A stretch of DNA of 9,782 nt from Saprospiraceae bacterium (GTDB lineage: Bacteria > Bacteroidota > Bacteroidia > Chitinophagales > Saprospiraceae): positions 1 through 9,782 of the forward strand of contig JACMLK010000121.1 of NCBI GenBank assembly GCA_014379665.1, read 5' to 3'. Both the position numbers and the translations under genes were made by a program. A model generated the notes under the pieces. The model worked only from the letters and a program-made list of their open reading frames with translations, ran no database searches and was not told where the DNA came from. Within the stretch, counting starts at the first letter, position 1, and each line of letters starts with the position of its first letter. This document shows, in pieces, positions 5,529 to 9,782 of the stretch.

Positions 5529-6813
5529 TTAAATTCATAATATCATTTCCAATATTGCAGTACAGGCATCTAAATTTATCACAATATGATGATTTTAGCT
5601 GAATCAGGGCCTGAGAATCAAAAGCTGAGGTAGATTCTATTTCAAGTTCATTCCACAAAGAAATGATGTTGTTTTTTTCAGATGGCAAATACTCAAGAAT
5701 AGATATGGCTTTATAGATGTAGGATTCGTCAGCCATTAATTTTCCATAAGCAAACAACACCGGAGCAATAGCATTGATCAACAGCAAATCTATAAAATTA
5801 CTTCCGGGGTTTTTGGCTTTGTCTGTGGTTACTACTCCAAATCTGTAGTGAGTATTCCAGTATTCACTGATGTCGGAAGCGATTATTTTTTTTATTACTG
5901 AAGCATTTTCTGCTTCTCTGATTTTACTGAACAGAAATTGCACATTATACATAAGACCTGCAAACTGGGCAATTCTGATAGTAGGAAAATTCATGGGTCT
6001 TAGTTTACTGAATTTCCAGGAGACTGAATCAATGGGTTTCAGACCATATTTCTTTTGCTGATATTGATATTCTGATTTCAGACCATTAAAATACGCATCT
6101 TTGTAATTGGCCATCAACATGCCCGCCTGTCCAAAAAACAAGGCATCCAGCGTCCGTCGTTTGTCTTTGTTTTTATAGATAATATTAAGAGGTAGACTTC
6201 TGGCAAGCTTTTCGAAAGGCTCAGTGTTTACTTTGCTTCCGAAGTATCTTGCAAGCATGATATACAGGGTTTCTTCCCAGTCATTCCCGGTAGACATATA
6301 TATATCATTGACAAATGCTGATTTGTTACCCAGCCGTTCTACTGTCAGGTTATATTTCCAAAGATTTATTTTTTCTTTTTTGACACAAGAGATAAGTGAC
6401 TGGCAGGGAATTTTATTTTGTGACTGAATAAGACCAAGGTAGTTATTCAGATATAATTTTGGAATTTTGCCTTTCAGTTCGAGTGTAGGAATGGGCTTAT
6501 CGTCGGATCTGTATACTGTCTTATCTTCTTCATACACGACATGAAGTATCACGTTGTCATAAGCTTTGTCCTGGTGATGTTTATGTTTTTTCCAGTCAGA
6601 ACTGAATACATGCATCTCTATATTTCCGGCCCAAATAGTATCTTCTAATTTTATTTTGCCATTGAAAAAATCCGGTCCGGCATCTAAGTTGTAGATACCA
6701 AAATCTAAAATCTCAAGGGGTCTTCCGTCGGTAGTAACATATCCGCCTATCGGCATTTTTTTTGTTCTCCATAAATAATGCAAAAATTCTTCTTTCAAGG
6801 GAGAATCAGTCAT
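5518..6813 (-). CDS. DUF2851 family protein
   Basis: The 431-residue protein has the hallmark N-terminal half of DUF2851: EEFLHYLWRTKK (8-19), TTDGRPLEILDFGIYNLDAGPDFFNGKI (about 27-54), WAGNIEMHVFSSDWKKHKHHQDKAYDNVILHVVYEED (about 61-97). The C-terminal half is mainly helical and ends with a Cys motif, C411, C416 and C419 (CDKFRCLYC), typical of the family and possibly metal-binding. The soluble protein has no signal peptide. The N-terminal Asp/Glu/Lys-rich block has a nuclease-like look, but I know of no experimental function and claim none. It begins 8 nt inside the end of folA (shared ATGACTGA), which indicates translational coupling. The last codons (KED, stop) are encoded by DNA resembling the 21-bp repeat that follows the stop. 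Length is normal for the family. Confidence 0.93.
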   Translation of the reverse strand: MTDSPLKEEFLHYLWRTKKMPIGGYVTTDGRPLEILDFGIYNLDAGPDFFNGKIKLEDTIWAGNIEMHVFSSDWKKHKHHQDKAYDNVILHVVYEEDKTVYRSDDKPIPTLELKGKIPKLYLNNYLGLIQSQNKIPCQSLISCVKKEKINLWKYNLTVERLGNKSAFVNDIYMSTGNDWEETLYIMLARYFGSKVNTEPFEKLARSLPLNIIYKNKDKRRTLDALFFGQAGMLMANYKDAYFNGLKSEYQYQQKKYGLKPIDSVSWKFSKLRPMNFPTIRIAQFAGLMYNVQFLFSKIREAENASVIKKIIASDISEYWNTHYRFGVVTTDKAKNPGSNFIDLLLINAIAPVLFAYGKLMADESYIYKAISILEYLPSEKNNIISLWNELEIESTSAFDSQALIQLKSSYCDKFRCLYCNIGNDIMNLKED

Positions 6814-7306
6814 ATCGCGTTCTTTTTAATATTTTGAATGTATAGTCAAAATCATTTTTTTCGTCTTTGTGATGTTTTTCTTCAGATAACACCTCCCATT
6901 CATTCATATTCAATTTCGGGAAAAAAACATCGCCATCAACATCAATATCAACTTCGGTAAGATAAACTTTATCACAAAGTTCCATTGTTTGGGCATAAAT
7001 CTGCCCTCCTCCAATTATAAAAACTTCTGATTCCTTATTCTGATGTGCGATTTTCAATGCTTCGGGTATTGATTTGGCAACCAGACAACTGCTTGAAATA
7101 AAAAAAGGATCTCTTGTCACCACAATATTTGTTCTTTTGGGTAGTGGCTTGCCAATGGATGCATAACAATTTCTGCCCATAATGATGTGATGGTTCAACG
7201 TTGTCTTTTTAAAATATTGCAAATCGGCGGGTAAATACCAGGGTATTTCGTTTTGGTTGCCTATCACCCGATGATTAGCTGTAGCTACAATGCAGGAAAT
7301 CGTCAT
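6806..7306 (-). CDS. folA: Dihydrofolate reductase
   Basis: The 166-residue enzyme reduces dihydrofolate to tetrahydrofolate with NADPH in the cytoplasm, supplying thymidylate and purine synthesis. Visible motifs are VIGNQNEIPWYLPADLQYFKK (14-34), including the Met20-type loop, PW at 22-23 and the catalytic acid D28; IIMGRNCYASIGKPLPKRTNIVVTR for the cofactor-binding strand and helix; FIIGGGQIYAQ (Gly-Gly of the NADPH site); and YLTEVD. The frame stays open upstream to 7405, but those 33 residues do not belong to the DHFR fold. The ATG at 7306, directly before TISCIVA, matches the family start, so I use it. Downstream DUF2851 overlaps by 8 nt. The usual thymidylate synthase partner is not adjacent. 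Confidence 0.95.
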   Translation of the reverse strand: MTISCIVATANHRVIGNQNEIPWYLPADLQYFKKTTLNHHIIMGRNCYASIGKPLPKRTNIVVTRDPFFISSSCLVAKSIPEALKIAHQNKESEVFIIGGGQIYAQTMELCDKVYLTEVDIDVDGDVFFPKLNMNEWEVLSEEKHHKDEKNDFDYTFKILKRTRYD

Positions 7307-7307
7307 A

Positions 7308-7381
7308 TTCAGAATTTTATTTATAAAATGTAAATATAATGTGTTCAAATTTTGTTTTATAGTAGAATATTCAATTCTGAA
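7308..7381. other. Long inverted repeat in the folA upstream region
   Basis: A perfect 9-bp inverted repeat, TTCAGAATT (7308-7316) and AATTCTGAA (7373-7381), flanks 56 A/T-rich bases. The inner arm ends one base before the folA start codon. The perfect 8-bp palindrome GAATATTC (7365-7372) abuts the other arm. It could be an operator or leader RNA structure covering the start region, or coincidence in A/T-rich DNA. Confidence 0.3.
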
Positions 7382-7412
7382 CGTCACAACCATATATCTC
7401 CGCAATAAATCC

Positions 7413-7420
7413 TACTTTTG
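7413..7420 (+). promoter_or_regulatory. Candidate -7 promoter element for the flippase-like/DUF3108/DUF4230 operon
   Basis: TACTTTTG fits TAnnTTTG and lies 26 nt before the GTG start at 7447, giving a leader of about 20 nt. No TTG is present about 19 bp upstream, so only half of the promoter is convincing. A run of eight T (7421-7428) follows. Confidence 0.4.
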
Positions 7421-7446
7421 TTTTTTTTACAATTTTAAAATTACTT

Positions 7447-8439
7447 GTGTCTGATCTGTTGAAGGTATTTAAATTTGTATTTATCGGACTTATTTTGTGG
7501 ATCATTTATTCTCAGATGATACATGGATCCGGGCTGGAAGCACTCAGATCATCTCTTGAAGCGAACAGACAAAAATGGAACTATTCTTTTCTTATCATTT
7601 GTTTTGTCTTAATGCCATTAAACTGGATAATGGAATCAAAGAAATGGCAAATACTGATGTCCCCTCACACTGATATCCCTTTTATTAAAGCTTTAAAAAC
7701 CGTTCTTGCCGGTATTGCGGTTGGTATTACTACTCCGGCCCGTATAGGTGAATACGGAGGAAGATTGCTCACGTCAGCACCGGATCAAAAGTTGCAGGTT
7801 GTCTCAGCTACACTTCTTGGCAGTATTGCTCAGAATCTTTGCAATGTTGTTGCAGGTTTAGTGTTTAGTTATTTTTTTCTTAAATCAGCTTTCAATGTTA
7901 CTTATGGGAATAGTTTTACGTTTATAACTATCGTCACTTTACAGATTGTTTTATTTGTTATAGTGTATTATAATCTGCCAAAAGTGGCACATTTTATTGA
8001 AAAAATAATAGGAACTAAATATGCCGGGAAATACAGTTCGAAACTGAAGTCATTGCATCTTTATCAGTCAAAGTCCCTTCATTATGTGCTTATAATATCA
8101 GCTATTCGTTATAGTTTATATTTTACTCAATATGTATGTATGATGAAGTTTCTCGGCGTGGAAGCTACTATGCCGGAGCTTAGTGGGAGCATAGCAGGCA
8201 TTTATCTTATACAAACAGGTATTCCGCTACCTGCTTTTCTAAGCATATTTGCAAGAGGGGAATTGGCTATTTTTGTATGGTCAGGATTGGGAGTAGATCA
8301 GGTGACAGCTTTGGTGGCCACTTTTGTATTGTGGTTTATAAATCTGATATTACCAGCTATGGCAGGATTAATGGTATTGTTTAATACGGATTTAGTAAAG
8401 TATTTTAACAAAAAACAAAACAATGAAAGTTCATTTTAA
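7447..8439 (+). CDS. Flippase-like integral membrane protein (lysylphosphatidylglycerol synthase TM region / UPF0104 family)
   Basis: The 330-residue protein has about eight hydrophobic segments and the family signatures LNWIMESKKWQIL (58-70) and AGIAVGITTPARIGEYGGR (88-106). Family knowledge: this fold is the membrane half of MprF-type lysyl-PG synthases and of stand-alone flippase-like proteins that move lipids or polyprenyl-linked molecules. The catalytic aminoacyl-transfer domain is absent here, so a lipid- or glycolipid-translocation role is possible but unproven. Translation appears to start at GTG; the first in-frame ATG would be residue 24, which would remove the first membrane helix, so GTG is preferred. 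The end overlaps the DUF3108 gene by 17 nt, indicating coupled translation. Confidence 0.88.
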   Translation: MSDLLKVFKFVFIGLILWIIYSQMIHGSGLEALRSSLEANRQKWNYSFLIICFVLMPLNWIMESKKWQILMSPHTDIPFIKALKTVLAGIAVGITTPARIGEYGGRLLTSAPDQKLQVVSATLLGSIAQNLCNVVAGLVFSYFFLKSAFNVTYGNSFTFITIVTLQIVLFVIVYYNLPKVAHFIEKIIGTKYAGKYSSKLKSLHLYQSKSLHYVLIISAIRYSLYFTQYVCMMKFLGVEATMPELSGSIAGIYLIQTGIPLPAFLSIFARGELAIFVWSGLGVDQVTALVATFVLWFINLILPAMAGLMVLFNTDLVKYFNKKQNNESSF

Positions 8440-9280
8440 AAATAAAATATTGGCAGGCACAGTTTTGTGTCTCATTTTATCTCTGTTTACTGCTTTTACA
8501 ATTCCTTTGACCAATGAAACGGTATTAAGAGGCAAAGGCAAAAGTAATGAAAATACTGTTTCTTTCAGGGGTGGTGAAAGACTAGTGTACAAACTATATT
8601 ACAGTCTTGGAATTCTATGGCTCCCCGCGGGTGAAATTGAATTTTCGGTTACGGAAACAACAACGTCATACGAATTGAAAGCGATTGGGAAGACATACAG
8701 GAGCTATGAAAATATCTTTAAAGTAAACGACTATTTTTATTCGATGGTAAATAAACAGACTATGCTACCAAGTAATTTTGTAAGGATTGTGGAAGAAGGA
8801 AAATACAGACTTTATGATAGCATATCCTTTGATCAGGTTAGAAATGTTGCAGTGTCATATCATGGTAAAACCAAAGGAGAAGCCAAACACCAGTCACATA
8901 CATTTAATGAGAGCATGCATGACCTGATGTCCAATATGTATAATCTGAGAAATTTTAAAACAGAAAATCTCAGAAAGGGAGACCAAATAAATTTACCTAT
9001 ATTTTTTGATAAAGAAGTATATCCCATCAGAATTAGTTATAGCGGTAAAGAAAAAAAAGAAGTTAAAGGTATGGGTGAATTTAATACAATAAAAATGATA
9101 CCGGAAGTCATGGAGGGAAATGTGTTTAAAAAAGGAGATCTTATGACACTTTGGGTCTCTGATGATAAAAATAAAATACCGCTTATTATAGAGTCTCCTG
9201 TTTCCGTAGGGTCTGTTAAAGCGGTGCTGAAATCATATTCGGGGCTCAAATATGACCTGTCATCCAAAATAAAAGAGTAA
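8423..9280 (+). CDS. Exported DUF3108 domain protein
   Basis: The 285-residue protein has an N-terminal signal sequence or anchor (Lys-rich 1-8, hydrophobic 9-27). It then has a DUF3108 domain from about residue 48 to the end: FRGGERLVYKLYYSLGILWLPAGEIEFSV (48-76), a beta strand pattern, YRSYENIFKVNDYFYSMVNKQTMLPSNFVRIVEEGKYR (about 92-129), HDLMSNMYNLRNF, and a final WVSDDKNKIPLIIES block (about 248-262). DUF3108 proteins are predicted beta-rich periplasmic proteins, with a fold I recall as resembling lipid-binding barrels; no reaction is established. The start overlaps the preceding membrane protein gene by 17 nt and the next gene begins 10 nt after the stop, so the three are very likely one operon. 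A role in envelope lipid or glycan handling is inferred from those neighbours. Confidence 0.88.
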   Translation: MKVHFKNKILAGTVLCLILSLFTAFTIPLTNETVLRGKGKSNENTVSFRGGERLVYKLYYSLGILWLPAGEIEFSVTETTTSYELKAIGKTYRSYENIFKVNDYFYSMVNKQTMLPSNFVRIVEEGKYRLYDSISFDQVRNVAVSYHGKTKGEAKHQSHTFNESMHDLMSNMYNLRNFKTENLRKGDQINLPIFFDKEVYPIRISYSGKEKKEVKGMGEFNTIKMIPEVMEGNVFKKGDLMTLWVSDDKNKIPLIIESPVSVGSVKAVLKSYSGLKYDLSSKIKE

Positions 9281-9290
9281 TAACCGGTTA

Positions 9291-9782
9291 ATGTTGAAAT
9301 TCTCTTTTTATCAGATTATTTTAATTGGTGCAATATTATTGGTATTCGGCACCGGAGTGTGGTTTTGGGCTAAAAAAAGTCTCTTTGCCAAAAGTACTGC
9401 GGAGAACACAACCATCATGCTCGAAAAAATAAAAACTGTCACTAAACTGATCAGTGTAGAAGGTCAGTTTTCTGAAATGTTTGACTATAAAGAGTCTTAT
9501 GAATACGATTTCTTAAATCTTTTTAGTAAAAAAATAATTCTGCGGGTGACGGCAAAGGTGTCTGTTGGATATGATTTTGAAAAAGTAAATATTTCTGTTG
9601 ATAGTATAAATAAGACCGTAACGCTCAACGAACTTCCACAACCGGAAGTACTTTCCATAGATCACGATTTGGATTATTATGATATAACCCAAGGGACTTT
9701 TAATAAGTTTACCACAGATGAGTATAATATGATCAATAAAAAAGCTAAAGAATCTATTGCTGCTAAAGCCAAAAGCAATGAT
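9291..9782 (+). CDS. Membrane-anchored DUF4230 protein (3' end outside window)
   Basis: The frame is open from the ATG at 9291 to the right edge, 164 codons with no stop. Seen: one N-terminal membrane helix (about 8-27, IILIGAILLVFGTGVWFWAK), then a DUF4230-type domain with MLEKIKTVTKLISVEGQFSEMFDYKES (43-69), LFSKKIILRVTAKVSVGYDFEKVNISVD (about 77-104), TVTLNELPQPEVLSIDHDLDYYDI (about 109-132) and NKFT. The K-A-K-V-x-x-G-Y-D and LPxPEVLSID signatures are those I associate with the family. Function is unknown; topology suggests a periplasm-facing domain on a single anchor. It lies 10 nt after the DUF3108 gene. Family members are about 200 residues, so only a short C-terminal part is likely missing. 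Confidence 0.88.
   Translation, partial: MLKFSFYQIILIGAILLVFGTGVWFWAKKSLFAKSTAENTTIMLEKIKTVTKLISVEGQFSEMFDYKESYEYDFLNLFSKKIILRVTAKVSVGYDFEKVNISVDSINKTVTLNELPQPEVLSIDHDLDYYDITQGTFNKFTTDEYNMINKKAKESIAAKAKSND

Noticed and set aside
7307..7405. N-terminal extension of dihydrofolate reductase (33 extra residues)
   Set aside because: The enzyme's first beta strand begins at the internal Met (7306), and the extra residues match nothing in the family; the segment is more likely leader DNA.

Overview
The window looks like chromosomal DNA from a low-GC member of the Bacteroidota. Four lines of evidence support this. Several genes belong to families largely restricted to that phylum (a SusC-type TonB-dependent receptor with an N-terminal carboxypeptidase-like domain, DUF2851, DUF6265). 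Start codons lack Shine-Dalgarno sequences and sit behind A/T-rich leaders. Promoter-like sites match the phylum's own consensus, TTTG/TTG - about 19 bp - TAnnTTTG. The tRNA does not encode its CCA tail. I cannot name a genus; a Saprospiria/Chitinophagia-like lineage is only a guess.

Left part (1-1502). Two minus-strand genes form a likely metal-handling unit. The first encodes a small exported Cys/His/Asp-rich protein. The second encodes a TonB-dependent receptor, cut by the left window edge, whose N-terminus carries a heavy-metal-associated (HMA) fold with a CxxC motif and a His/Asp-rich linker. The unit starts from a well-formed promoter just upstream of the small gene, divergent from csaA.

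Middle part (1503-5358). On the plus strand are csaA (tRNA-binding fold), a DUF6265 lipoprotein with its own promoter, and a tight three-gene run: a small four-helix membrane protein, an M15 zinc-peptidase lipoprotein (peptidoglycan or dipeptide hydrolase) and a MATE exporter. A tRNA gene with anticodon CAT follows, with its own promoter and intrinsic terminator.

Repeat region (5403-5528). Five near-perfect 21-bp tandem units plus a degenerate sixth run directly into the last codons of the convergent DUF2851 gene. This is the most unusual non-coding structure in the window.

Right part (5518-9782). Dihydrofolate reductase (folA) and DUF2851 are translationally coupled on the minus strand. Divergent from them on the plus strand is an envelope-flavoured operon: a flippase-like/LPG-synthase-TM membrane protein, an exported DUF3108 protein overlapping it by 17 nt, and a membrane-anchored DUF4230 protein cut by the right edge.

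Most of the window is ordinary housekeeping and envelope content. The best candidates for something under-described are the HMA-receptor plus Cys-rich-protein pair and the 21-bp array fused to a gene end.
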